A DNA stretch of 64,000 nt. Source: Bradyrhizobium vignae. GTDB taxonomy: Bacteria > Pseudomonadota > Alphaproteobacteria > Rhizobiales > Xanthobacteraceae. Under the pieces are notes generated by a model that saw only the letters and a program-made list of their open reading frames with translations, had not been told where the DNA came from and made no database searches. Below, in pieces: positions 17,698 through 25,322 of the stretch (position 1 is its first letter; each line of letters opens with the position of its first letter). The stretch spans positions 1-64,000 of the forward strand of contig NZ_RDQF01000037.1 in NCBI RefSeq assembly GCF_004114425.1. Reading direction: 5' to 3'. The translations under genes and the position numbers were made by a program.

Positions 17698-19035
17698 ATG
17701 ACCACGATCCTGAAAAGCCTGCCCAAGGGTGAGAAAGTCGGCATCGCTTTTTCGGGCGGCCTCGACACCTCTGCGGCGCTGCTCTGGATGAAGCAGAAGG
17801 GGGCGCGCTGCTACGCCTACACCGCCAATCTCGGCCAGCCCGACGAGGCCGACTACAACGAGATCCCGCGCAAGGCGATGGAGTTCGGTGCCGAGAAGGC
17901 GCGCCTCGTCGATTGCCGCACGCAGCTGGTCCACGAAGGCATCGCCGCGATCCAGTCGGGCGCCTTCCACATCTCGACCGGGGGCATCATCTATTTCAAC
18001 ACCACGCCGCTCGGGCGCGCCGTCACCGGCACGATGCTGGTCGCGGCGATGAAAGAGGACGGCGTCAACATCTGGGGCGACGGCTCGACCTTCAAGGGCA
18101 ACGACATCGAGCGCTTCTACCGCTACGGCCTGCTCACCAATCCCGGCCTGAAGATCTACAAGCCCTGGCTCGACCAGCAGTTCATCGACGAGCTCGGCGG
18201 CCGCGCCGAGATGTCGGCGTTCATGACCGCTCAGGGCTTCGCCTACAAGATGAGTGCGGAGAAGGCGTACTCGACCGACAGCAATTTGCTTGGCGCCACC
18301 CATGAGGCGAAGGATCTCGAAAGCCTCGACAGCGGCATCAAGATCGTCAATCCGATCATGGGCGTGCCGTTCTGGCGCGATGACTGCGCGGTGAAGGCCG
18401 AGACGGTCGTGGTGCGCTTTGAGGAAGGCCAGCCGACCGCGCTGAACGGCCAGACCTTCTCCGATCCCGTCGCGCTGTTCCTCGAAGCCAATGCGATCGG
18501 CGGCCGCCACGGCCTCGGCATGAGCGACCAGATCGAGAACCGCATCATCGAGGCCAAGAGCCGCGGCATCTACGAGGCCCCCGGCATGGCGCTGCTGCAC
18601 ATCGCCTATGAGCGCCTTGTCACCGGCATCCACAACGAGGACACCATCGAGCAGTACCGCATCAGCGGCATGCGCCTGGGACGTCTGCTCTATCAGGGCC
18701 GCTGGTTCGACTCGCAGGCCTTGATGTTGCGCGAAACCGCGCAGCGCTGGGTCGCGCGCGCCGTCACCGGCGAGGTCACACTGGAGCTGCGCCGCGGCAA
18801 CGACTATTCGATCCTCAACACCGAAAGCCCCAACCTCACCTATGCGCCGGAGCGGCTCAGCATGGAGAAGGTCGAGGACGCCGCCTTCACGCCGGCCGAC
18901 CGCATCGGCCAGCTCACCATGCGCAACCTCGACATCGCCGACACCCGCACCAAGCTGAAGCTCTACAGCGACACCGGCCTGCTCTCGGGCAGCGAGGGCT
19001 CGCAGATCTTCCGGCTCGAGAGCGACAAGGGGTGA
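17698..19035 (+). CDS. argG: argininosuccinate synthase
   Basis: 445-residue enzyme joining citrulline and aspartate with ATP in arginine synthesis. The N-terminal PP-loop KVGIAFSGGLDTSAALLW binds ATP; the length matches the longer (E. coli-like) ArgG class rather than the ~400-residue class. YAYTANLGQPDEADYNEIP and GRAVTGTMLVAAMKEDGVNIW are typical. The ATG at 17698 begins MTTILKSLPKGEKV; an in-frame ATG 21 bases upstream is less likely. It is a single gene; the other arg genes are elsewhere. Confidence 0.97.
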   Translation: MTTILKSLPKGEKVGIAFSGGLDTSAALLWMKQKGARCYAYTANLGQPDEADYNEIPRKAMEFGAEKARLVDCRTQLVHEGIAAIQSGAFHISTGGIIYFNTTPLGRAVTGTMLVAAMKEDGVNIWGDGSTFKGNDIERFYRYGLLTNPGLKIYKPWLDQQFIDELGGRAEMSAFMTAQGFAYKMSAEKAYSTDSNLLGATHEAKDLESLDSGIKIVNPIMGVPFWRDDCAVKAETVVVRFEEGQPTALNGQTFSDPVALFLEANAIGGRHGLGMSDQIENRIIEAKSRGIYEAPGMALLHIAYERLVTGIHNEDTIEQYRISGMRLGRLLYQGRWFDSQALMLRETAQRWVARAVTGEVTLELRRGNDYSILNTESPNLTYAPERLSMEKVEDAAFTPADRIGQLTMRNLDIADTRTKLKLYSDTGLLSGSEGSQIFRLESDKG

Positions 19036-19053
19036 AGCTGGTGTAGCTTCATT

Positions 19054-19125
19054 CGTCATTGCTGAGCGAAGCGAAGCAATCCAGAATCTCTCGGCGGTGA
19101 CAGTCTGGATCTCCTCGCAATGACG
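19054..19125. repeat. palindromic repeat, family B (shortened)
   Basis: CGTCATTGCTGAGCGAAGCG ... AGTCTGGATCTCCTCGCAATGACG. Compared with full copies, the GCTTCGCTGCG part of the right arm is missing. It lies between the convergent argG and OmpA genes. Confidence 0.82.
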
Positions 19126-19130
19126 AGAGC

Positions 19131-19166
19131 CCAAAACAAAAATGGCCGGGATCGCTCCCGGCCATT
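19131..19166 (-). terminator. rho-independent terminator of the OmpA-family gene
   Basis: An 11-base stem (AATGGCCGGGA/TCCCGGCCATT) with a 4-base loop is followed on the minus strand by TTTTGTTTTGG. It lies 18 bases past the stop codon. The stem ends in A/T pairs, so it may also stop argG transcription. Confidence 0.8.
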
Positions 19167-19183
19167 TGCGTTTGTGCTTCGCC

Positions 19184-21427
19184 TTACCGCGGCGGCGCGG
19201 CCCCGGGCGGGGGCGGCGGCAGCGAGGCCGTGCCGCCGTTGAGCAGCGGCGTGATGCGGCGGACGGTGACGCGCCGGTTGATCCGGCTCGGTCCGTCGGT
19301 CTGCTCCTTCAGGTACTGCTTGCCGTAGCCCTGCGAGGTCAGGTTCTCGGCGGGCACGCCGAACTGCTGCGTCAACAACTCGGCCGCGGCCTGCGCACGG
19401 CGATCCGACAGCGACAGATTGTCGACGTCGTTGCCGACCGCGTCGGTGTGTCCCTCGATCAGGAACACCTCGCGCGGGTTGCGCTGGATCGCCCGGTTGA
19501 GGCCGTCGGCGATCACCTGGAGCCGGGCCACCTGGTCCGGCGGGATGGTCCACGATCCCGTCTCGAAGTTGATCGTGTTGACGTCAATGCTCGGCATCTG
19601 CATGCGAACATTGGGGCTGTAGCGGATTTCGTCGAGCGTATAGCGCCGCTCGATCCGCTGTACCGGCGGTGCCTCCATGGTCGCGTAGATCACGTCCGGC
19701 GACGCCTCCTCAGCGTCGACGATGTAGCGATCATAGGGAATGTTCACGACCGGCGGCGGCACGTCGACATAGAAGCCGCCGACCGAGCGCGGATCGCGGT
19801 AGCTGTTGTCGATGATGACGATCTCACGTCCGCCGGGGTCCCTGCGGATTCGCCGCAGCAGCGAACCGTCCGGACCGACCACCGTGATGACCTCGCTGCC
19901 ATCAGGGCGAATCACGACGGTGCGCGTTTCGCCGCCCTCGTTGAAGGTGCGGATGTCGCGGGCGCCGTAACGGAAGCGGTAGAGATCGTTGCCGCGGACA
20001 TACTCCTGGCCGCCGGGGTCGCGGATGATGATGCGATCCGGCTCGGTGTAGATGGTGCGTCCGCCTTCGACGACCTCCTGCCGCTGATTGCGGTAGTCGG
20101 CGATCGTCGCGCCGATCACGGCGCCAGCCACCACGCCCGCACCGATCGCGAGCGGCGTCAGGTCACGCTGCGGCGGGCGGGGCGGAGGCGGCAACGGTGC
20201 AGCGACCGTCGGCGCGGCGCGGAAGGCCGGTGCGACCGTCGGCGGCGCGTATTGCGCCCGGTTCGGCGGCGGTGCTGCGGCCGGCGTGCCGGGGACGACA
20301 GTTGGTGCTGGGGCGCCGGCGGGAGCTGCGGGGCGGGGCGGGAGATTGCCGGCCTGCGGCGGCGCAGCCGGAGTTCCGGCAGCGGGCGCGCCGGCAGGAG
20401 GCGTTCCACCCTGTTGGCCAGGGGTTGGCGTCGCGGTCGGAGCCGGGGTTGGGCCTGGGGCCGGCGTCGCCGATCCCGGACGTCCGGCCGGCGGCGTCGC
20501 GGTGCCGCTCGGGGCCGGCGTTGCCGTTGGAGCAGGCATGGCTCCGGGGGCTGGCGATCCCGCCGCCGGAGGCGCGCCGGGACGTGCGCCGGGTGGAGGC
20601 GCGCCGGGGCGGCCGGCTGGCGGTGCACCAGGCGTGCTGCCCGGAGCCGGCGTTGCGGTCGGCGCAGGGGTCGGCGTCGGCGTTGGTGTCGCCGTCGGAG
20701 CGGGCGTGGCTGCCGGCGCAGCTGCGCCGGGGCGGGCCGTGGGCGCAGCTGTCGGAGCAGGCGGGGTTGCCGTGGGCGCAGGCGTCGGCCGGGCCGACGG
20801 AGCCGCGGCGGGCGGAGGCGGAGGAGGAGGGGGTGGCGTCGGGCGAGCCGCAGGCGGCGGCGTGGTGGGTGCGTGCTGCTGCGGAGCCGCGGCCGGAGGC
20901 GGTGCCGGAGGCGTGGGCGCAGGACGTGCCGCGGGCGGCGCCGGAGGAGGCGGTGTCGGGGCGTGCTGCTGCGGGGCCGCGGCCGGAGGCGGCGCAGGTT
21001 GCTTCGGGGCGGCCGGCGGCGGTGGAGGCGGCGCAGGTTGCTTCGGGGCGGCCGGCGGCGGTGGAGGCGGCGCAGGTTGCTTCGGAGTGGCCGGCGGCGG
21101 CGGGGGCGCCGGACGGGCCGCAGGCGGAGGCGAAGGCGGTGGCGGCGCTGCCGGGCGCGGCGGTGCGGCTGTCGGCGGGGGCGCTGCGGGCGGGTGGGGC
21201 GGTGCAGCCGCGGGCGGCGGTGCCGCTGGGCGCGCGGGTGCTGCAGGTGGGGCGGCCCCGGGCGGTCCCTTCGGCGGCTGCTTCGGTTTTCCGTCAGGGC
21301 CCGTCTCTTGCGGCTGGGCCTGTGCGACCACGAGCGGCGAAGCGCTTTGCGCGTGCGATGCGGTGTTTGCCAATTGCATCGCGGTCAGAGCCGTCGTCGC
21401 AAGCAGCACGATACGAAGGTTGGTCAT
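19184..21427 (-). CDS. OmpA family protein with long proline/alanine-rich region
   Basis: 747-residue envelope protein. A signal peptide (RIVLLATTALTAMQLANTASHA) is followed by about 380 residues made almost only of Pro, Ala, Gly and Thr, including a 13-residue unit (KQPAPPPPPPAAP) repeated in tandem. Next comes a short glycine-zipper-like segment (LAIGAGVVAGAVIGATIAD), a domain of YxRDPxG-type strands, and a C-terminal OmpA-like peptidoglycan-binding domain (VFLIEGHTDAVGNDVDN, LSDRRAQAAAELL, GYGKQYL, NRRVTVRR). The Pro-rich part may span the periplasm or wall. A terminator follows the stop. Confidence 0.85.
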   Translation of the reverse strand: MTNLRIVLLATTALTAMQLANTASHAQSASPLVVAQAQPQETGPDGKPKQPPKGPPGAAPPAAPARPAAPPPAAAPPHPPAAPPPTAAPPRPAAPPPPSPPPAARPAPPPPPATPKQPAPPPPPPAAPKQPAPPPPPPAAPKQPAPPPAAAPQQHAPTPPPPAPPAARPAPTPPAPPPAAAPQQHAPTTPPPAARPTPPPPPPPPPAAAPSARPTPAPTATPPAPTAAPTARPGAAAPAATPAPTATPTPTPTPAPTATPAPGSTPGAPPAGRPGAPPPGARPGAPPAAGSPAPGAMPAPTATPAPSGTATPPAGRPGSATPAPGPTPAPTATPTPGQQGGTPPAGAPAAGTPAAPPQAGNLPPRPAAPAGAPAPTVVPGTPAAAPPPNRAQYAPPTVAPAFRAAPTVAAPLPPPPRPPQRDLTPLAIGAGVVAGAVIGATIADYRNQRQEVVEGGRTIYTEPDRIIIRDPGGQEYVRGNDLYRFRYGARDIRTFNEGGETRTVVIRPDGSEVITVVGPDGSLLRRIRRDPGGREIVIIDNSYRDPRSVGGFYVDVPPPVVNIPYDRYIVDAEEASPDVIYATMEAPPVQRIERRYTLDEIRYSPNVRMQMPSIDVNTINFETGSWTIPPDQVARLQVIADGLNRAIQRNPREVFLIEGHTDAVGNDVDNLSLSDRRAQAAAELLTQQFGVPAENLTSQGYGKQYLKEQTDGPSRINRRVTVRRITPLLNGGTASLPPPPPGAAPPR
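20991..21110. repeat. 39-base tandem repeat inside the OmpA-family gene
   Basis: GGCGCAGGTTGCTTCGG recurs at 20991, 21030 and 21069, giving a 39-base period over about three copies, the first two identical. It encodes the 13-residue Pro-rich unit on the minus strand and keeps the frame. Confidence 0.88.
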
Positions 21428-21614
21428 GGTGGTGAACTTCCCCGGAAGGTTCTTTGACGAAAGTGTTGGGATGAACAGCTACGCGTTAGGCCGCATTGTG
21501 GCGGGCGATGCGACCGCAGTCCGATTTATTTCTGCACGCAAATCACCTCACTATGGTGACGTTCATTGCGCATTCAGACGCTTCTTGCAATCGCCTCACC
21601 TGTGATGCTTCGCC
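21428..21614. other. upstream region of the OmpA-family gene
   Basis: This non-coding, AT-richer stretch should hold the promoter of the OmpA-family gene. A short hairpin TCACC/GGTGA lies near 21544-21560. No clear -35/-10 pair or known operator is visible. Confidence 0.4.
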
Positions 21615-21899
21615 TCATACGTGATCCTGCGGTGGAGCTGCGTCCGTCGCAGGATTGGGCGTCAGCGGACCGTTAGGTCCGCGTCGTGGAATCTCTTCCG
21701 GCATATGGCCGGGCAATTCATCCGGCCGCGGTGTTTCGCCGGGCTCGCGCGTCGGCGGCGTGATGTCGGGCTGTGGATTGCCCGGCGGAATTCCGGGCGG
21801 CGGCTCGGTCGGAGTGCCGGGCGTCGATGGCGGAATCTCGGGCGGTTCGATCGGCATCGGCATCATCGAGATCGTTGTCCAGAGAACGACAACGACCAT
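21615..21899 (-). CDS. small proline-rich hypothetical protein
   Basis: 94-residue frame. It has a short hydrophobic N-terminus (MVVVVLWTTISMMPMP) and then a Pro-rich, Glu/Arg-containing chain (EIPPSTPGTPTEPPPGIPP...). No family is recognised. It lies 41 bases past the VOC-family stop on the same strand, with coding-like GC at third positions, which supports a real gene. No strong Shine-Dalgarno is seen, so both existence and start are uncertain. It may be a membrane-tethered or exported peptide. Confidence 0.45.
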   Translation of the reverse strand: MVVVVLWTTISMMPMPIEPPEIPPSTPGTPTEPPPGIPPGNPQPDITPPTREPGETPRPDELPGHMPEEIPRRGPNGPLTPNPATDAAPPQDHV

Positions 21900-21940
21900 G
21901 TCGCGCTGATGTTCCGCACCACATCGATTCGAAGTCTGCG

Positions 21941-22327
21941 TTATTCGGGCGCGTGACAGACGGCCTCGATATTGTGGCCATCAGGATCGAGCACGAAGGC
22001 GCCGTAATAATTGGCATGATAATGCGGGCGGATGCCGGGCGGGCCGTTATCGCGGCCGCCGGCCGCGATCGCCGCCTTGTAGAAGGCATCCACCGTGGCG
22101 CGGTCCTTCGCTGCGATCGCAATGTGCACCGGCTTGTTCATGGCGCCTTCCGCGCCGAACCAGAAGTCCGGCTTACCGTCGGCGCCGAAACCTGCGGCCG
22201 CAGCGTGACCGGTCTGCTCGGCCGTCACTTCCATGATCAGGCCATAGCCGAGCGGCGCCAGCGCCTTCGCATAGAACGTTTTTGCGCGCTCATAGTCGGA
22301 GACCGAGAAACCCAGATGGTCGATCAT
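21941..22327 (-). CDS. VOC (glyoxalase/dioxygenase) family protein
   Basis: 128-residue protein of the vicinal oxygen chelate fold. The opening IDHLGFSVSDYERAKTFYAKAL and the closing FVLDPDGHNIEAVCH are typical, with His at residue 4 and Glu near the end as likely metal ligands. The substrate is not known; the family includes glyoxalases, bleomycin-resistance proteins and dioxygenases. GGAGAGG lies just upstream of the ATG. It follows the FkbM-methyltransferase gene by 24 bases and is probably in the same transcript. Confidence 0.87.
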   Translation of the reverse strand: MIDHLGFSVSDYERAKTFYAKALAPLGYGLIMEVTAEQTGHAAAAGFGADGKPDFWFGAEGAMNKPVHIAIAAKDRATVDAFYKAAIAAGGRDNGPPGIRPHYHANYYGAFVLDPDGHNIEAVCHAPE

Positions 22328-22351
22328 CGCAACCTCTCCTGTTCGTCCTTG

Positions 22352-23209
22352 TCAGCGTGACAGGAACGTATTGCTCCGTGTCTTGCGTGCGATCGTAAAG
22401 CCGCGCGCGACCATGTCGGCAATACAATCCTGCTGCCATTCGTTTCGTGACAGGTGTTCGATCACGACCGCGCGCGGCCAGAGCGATTGCGGCGCGTCGC
22501 GGAAGAAGCCGATCAGCACGCGGTCCTCGAAGCCCTCGACGTCGATCTTGAGCGAATCGACCTTTGTGACGCCGGCCTCCTCGAGAATGCGCATCAAGCG
22601 TAGCGACGGCACCTTGATGGCCTCGGCACCGGCCGAGCCGGTGACGACGTGAGTGGCGCCGAGATTGCCGCCGCCGCTCTCGATCATCAGCTCGCCGTCG
22701 CTGTCCCCCGCGGCCGCCTGCACCAGGCGCACCTGCGGCGTCTTCGACGCGGCGTGATTGAAGGAGAGCCGTCCGAAGGTCAGCGGATGCGGCTCGATCG
22801 CGACCACCTTGCCTGATGGCCCGACCTGCCGCGCCATCACCAGCGCAAAGGTGCCGACATTGGCGCCGACATCGACGAACACGCCGCCCGCAGGGGTGTG
22901 CTGGCGCAGGAAGTCGAGCTCGTCGAGATTGTAGTCGGGATTGAACAGCGCGCCGCGCTCGGTCGCGCTGCCCTGGTGATAGAAGCGGAACGAGGCGCCC
23001 TGATACTGCACGTCGAGCGGGCCGCTGCGCAGCAGATTGACCAGCCGCGACAGCCAGGGTCGGAACGCGCCGCGCATCAGCCCCGAGCGCGTCGCGAGGC
23101 GGATGATCGCAGCCTGTGCCGCATTGGGGGCAAACGCGCCGAACGGCGCGGACGAAGGGGCGTTGTCGGACGTCAAGCAGCAGGTCCTCGTTGCAGGCGG
23201 CGCATGCAT
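22352..23209 (-). CDS. FkbM family methyltransferase
   Basis: About 285 residues. SAM-binding motif I is seen in VFVDVGANVGTFALVMA, with the acidic VVAIEPHP after it, and the FkbM signature DSLKIDVEGFEDRVL near the C-terminal third. Enzymes of this family O-methylate sugars or natural products, often on surface glycans. I begin at the ATG at 23209; an in-frame TTG at 23233 would add 8 residues, and neither has a clear Shine-Dalgarno. It lies downstream of an ABC transporter on the same strand, separated by 117 bases that contain a hairpin. Confidence 0.83.
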   Translation of the reverse strand: MHAPPATRTCCLTSDNAPSSAPFGAFAPNAAQAAIIRLATRSGLMRGAFRPWLSRLVNLLRSGPLDVQYQGASFRFYHQGSATERGALFNPDYNLDELDFLRQHTPAGGVFVDVGANVGTFALVMARQVGPSGKVVAIEPHPLTFGRLSFNHAASKTPQVRLVQAAAGDSDGELMIESGGGNLGATHVVTGSAGAEAIKVPSLRLMRILEEAGVTKVDSLKIDVEGFEDRVLIGFFRDAPQSLWPRAVVIEHLSRNEWQQDCIADMVARGFTIARKTRSNTFLSR

Positions 23210-23293
23210 AGCCGGTTTTGGCGACAACTCCAACGGGCGGGTTGTAGCCTGGATGGAGCGTTACAGCGTGTTCTCGCGCGTGGACGGACCGGT

Positions 23294-23319
23294 CCCGGAT
23301 TGCGCTTCGCTCATCCGGG
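23294..23319. repeat. short hairpin between ABC transporter and FkbM genes
   Basis: CCCGGAT-N12-ATCCGGG forms a 7-base stem seven bases past the ABC transporter stop codon. There is no T tract after it, so it is more likely a remnant of a dispersed repeat or an mRNA 3'-end structure than a full terminator. Confidence 0.5.
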
Positions 23320-23326
23320 CTTCGGA

Positions 23327-25273
23327 TCACGCTGCCTTCTTCCGCTGGTGCAGCAATCGCCCGAGCAGCTTGCGCTTGCCCTTGCGCGGAATCAGCTCGA
23401 CGTCGCTGACGAGTTTTGCGCCGCCCTTGCGCCGCTCCAGCACGATCTTGCGGCTGTGGAAAGCCTCCAGCTCGGCGCGATGCGCGACGCTGACGATGGT
23501 CGCCTTCGGCAGCTCGCCGGTGATCATCTTCATCATCTTGTCCTGGCTCCGCTCGTCGAGCGCCGAGGTTGCCTCATCGAGCACGACGATATCAGGATTG
23601 TGCAGCAGCAGCCGTGCGAAGGCGAGGCGCTGTTTCTCACCGCCGGACAGCGTCTGGTCCCACGGTCCTTCCTCTTCGATCTTCCCCTTGAGATGATCGA
23701 GGCCGACCTTGTGCAGGGCTTCGCCGATCTCCTCGACGGTCCAGTGGTCGGCGGCGCCGGGATAGGCGACCGCGCGCCGCAAGGAGCCGGAGGGCACGTA
23801 AGGCCGCTGCGGCAGCATGAACAGACGCCGGTCGGCATGCAAATTCACGCTTCCGCCGCCCCATGGCCACAGGCCTGCGATGGCGCGCACCAGCGTGCTC
23901 TTGCCGGTGCCGGACTCGCCGGCGACGAGCAGCCGTTCGCCCGGGTCTATCACGACTTCGGTCTCGCCGACCACGGCGGTGCCGTCATCGAGCGTGACCG
24001 AGAGATCCTTCATCTCAAGCATGGCGTCGTTGCGCGTCTCCCCGCGCTTGATGCGGCCAAGGCCGTCGCCCTGCTCGGCGCGTTCGAGGCCGTCGAGCGA
24101 CATCATCAGCGAGGCGATGCGGCGCGCGCAGGCATTCCAGTCGGCCAGCCGCGGATAATTGTCGACCAGCCAGCCGAACGCACTCTGCACGATGGTGAAG
24201 GCGGAGGCCGCCTGCATCACCTGTCCCAGCGTCATGCTGCCGTCGAGGAATTTTGGCGCGCAGAGGAGAAGCGGGACAACGGGAGCAACGAGGCTGGATC
24301 CCTGCGACACCAGCGTAGTGCGCATGTGCTGGCCGGCGAGGCGCGCCCACTGCCGCAGCACGCGGTTGAAATTGCGGTCGATGCCGTCGCGCTCCTCCTC
24401 CTCGCCGCCGAGCAGCGCGATACTTTCGCCGTTCTCGCGCACGCGCGTCAGCGTGTAGCGGAAATCAGCTTCGGCCTGGTTCTTCTCCTCGGAGACCTGC
24501 ACGAAGCGCCGGCCGATCGCCACGATCGAGCCGGATGCGATCGCGGCGTACAGGATCGCGGCGATCACCAGAAAGCCGGGAATCGTGATGGACGAGCCGC
24601 CGAGCACGACGGTGAGCGCACCGCCGATGGTCCAGAGCACGACGATGAAGGTCGCAGCCGACAGCAGCGCGGACGTGACGCCGGCGAGGAAATCGACCGG
24701 AGAGTCGGTGGCAATCCGCAGATCCTCCGCGATTCGGTATTCGGGATTTTGGTGGTCGCCGCCGACGAGATTGAGCTGGTAGTAGCGCCCGTTCTTGAGC
24801 CACCTGGTCAGCACGCTCGCAGTCAGCCAGGCCCGCCAGCGCCGCTGGATGCCCATGCGCGCGAACACCTGCGCGACGGCGAGCACGATGCTGCCGATCG
24901 CGAGCGGGAAGAACACCGCCGTGAGATGGAAGACGCTCGTCGCATCGCGCTTCTCGATGGCGTCGAAGATCGCGCGATTCCAGACATTGATGCCGTATTG
25001 GAAGCCGACGGTCAGGACGATCAGCGCGCCGAGACCGATCGAGAACGGCCAGGCCAAGCGGTTGCCGTTGCGGCCCCAGAAGCCGCGCGCGCTGATCCAG
25101 AACCGCGTCAGCAGATAATCCTTGCGCGCCTGCTCGGCTTCCTCGGTTGAGAGCTCGGGGTCAGGTTCGACCAGGTCGGGCGGCGGCGGTGTCACTTCAT
25201 CGCCGTTCTCGCCTTTGATCTCGACAATGGGCGGCTGTTTGCCCTGTTCGCGCGTTGCGGCCGGCTTGTGCAT
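23327..25273 (-). CDS. BacA/BclA-like ABC transporter, fused permease and ATPase
   Basis: 648-residue half-transporter. The N-terminal ~50 residues are acidic/Pro-rich and cytoplasmic. The membrane domain (about 70-370) is of the ABC_membrane_2/SbmA-BacA-like type, with the characteristic WNRAIFDAIEKRD and NPEYRIAEDLRIATDS. The ATPase domain has GESGTGKSTLVRAIAGLWPW (Walker A), LSGGEKQRLAFARLLL (signature) and IVVLDEATSALDE (Walker B). This fused layout is that of YddA and of Bradyrhizobium BclA, which takes up antimicrobial peptides such as legume NCR peptides. Whether this is BclA itself or a paralogue cannot be decided here. ATG at 25273 chosen over one 15 bases upstream. The hybrid kinase ends 49 bases upstream. 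Confidence 0.87.
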   Translation of the reverse strand: MHKPAATREQGKQPPIVEIKGENGDEVTPPPPDLVEPDPELSTEEAEQARKDYLLTRFWISARGFWGRNGNRLAWPFSIGLGALIVLTVGFQYGINVWNRAIFDAIEKRDATSVFHLTAVFFPLAIGSIVLAVAQVFARMGIQRRWRAWLTASVLTRWLKNGRYYQLNLVGGDHQNPEYRIAEDLRIATDSPVDFLAGVTSALLSAATFIVVLWTIGGALTVVLGGSSITIPGFLVIAAILYAAIASGSIVAIGRRFVQVSEEKNQAEADFRYTLTRVRENGESIALLGGEEEERDGIDRNFNRVLRQWARLAGQHMRTTLVSQGSSLVAPVVPLLLCAPKFLDGSMTLGQVMQAASAFTIVQSAFGWLVDNYPRLADWNACARRIASLMMSLDGLERAEQGDGLGRIKRGETRNDAMLEMKDLSVTLDDGTAVVGETEVVIDPGERLLVAGESGTGKSTLVRAIAGLWPWGGGSVNLHADRRLFMLPQRPYVPSGSLRRAVAYPGAADHWTVEEIGEALHKVGLDHLKGKIEEEGPWDQTLSGGEKQRLAFARLLLHNPDIVVLDEATSALDERSQDKMMKMITGELPKATIVSVAHRAELEAFHSRKIVLERRKGGAKLVSDVELIPRKGKRKLLGRLLHQRKKAA

Positions 25274-25322
25274 GAGCGGACAACGCAAAGGAAATCAAAC
25301 GGTTCCCTTGGGTTCCGGCTGA

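Noticed and set aside
19142..21457. 771-residue and other long open frames opposite the OmpA-family gene
   Set aside because: These are Arg/Gly-rich mirrors of the Pro/Ala-rich coding region (GGC/GCC runs), not separate proteins.
22290..23330. 346-residue frame overlapping the FkbM gene, starting MIRSPDERSAIRD
   Set aside because: The opening is a known-type repeat-derived peptide and the rest is Arg-rich shadow; FkbM motifs are in another frame.
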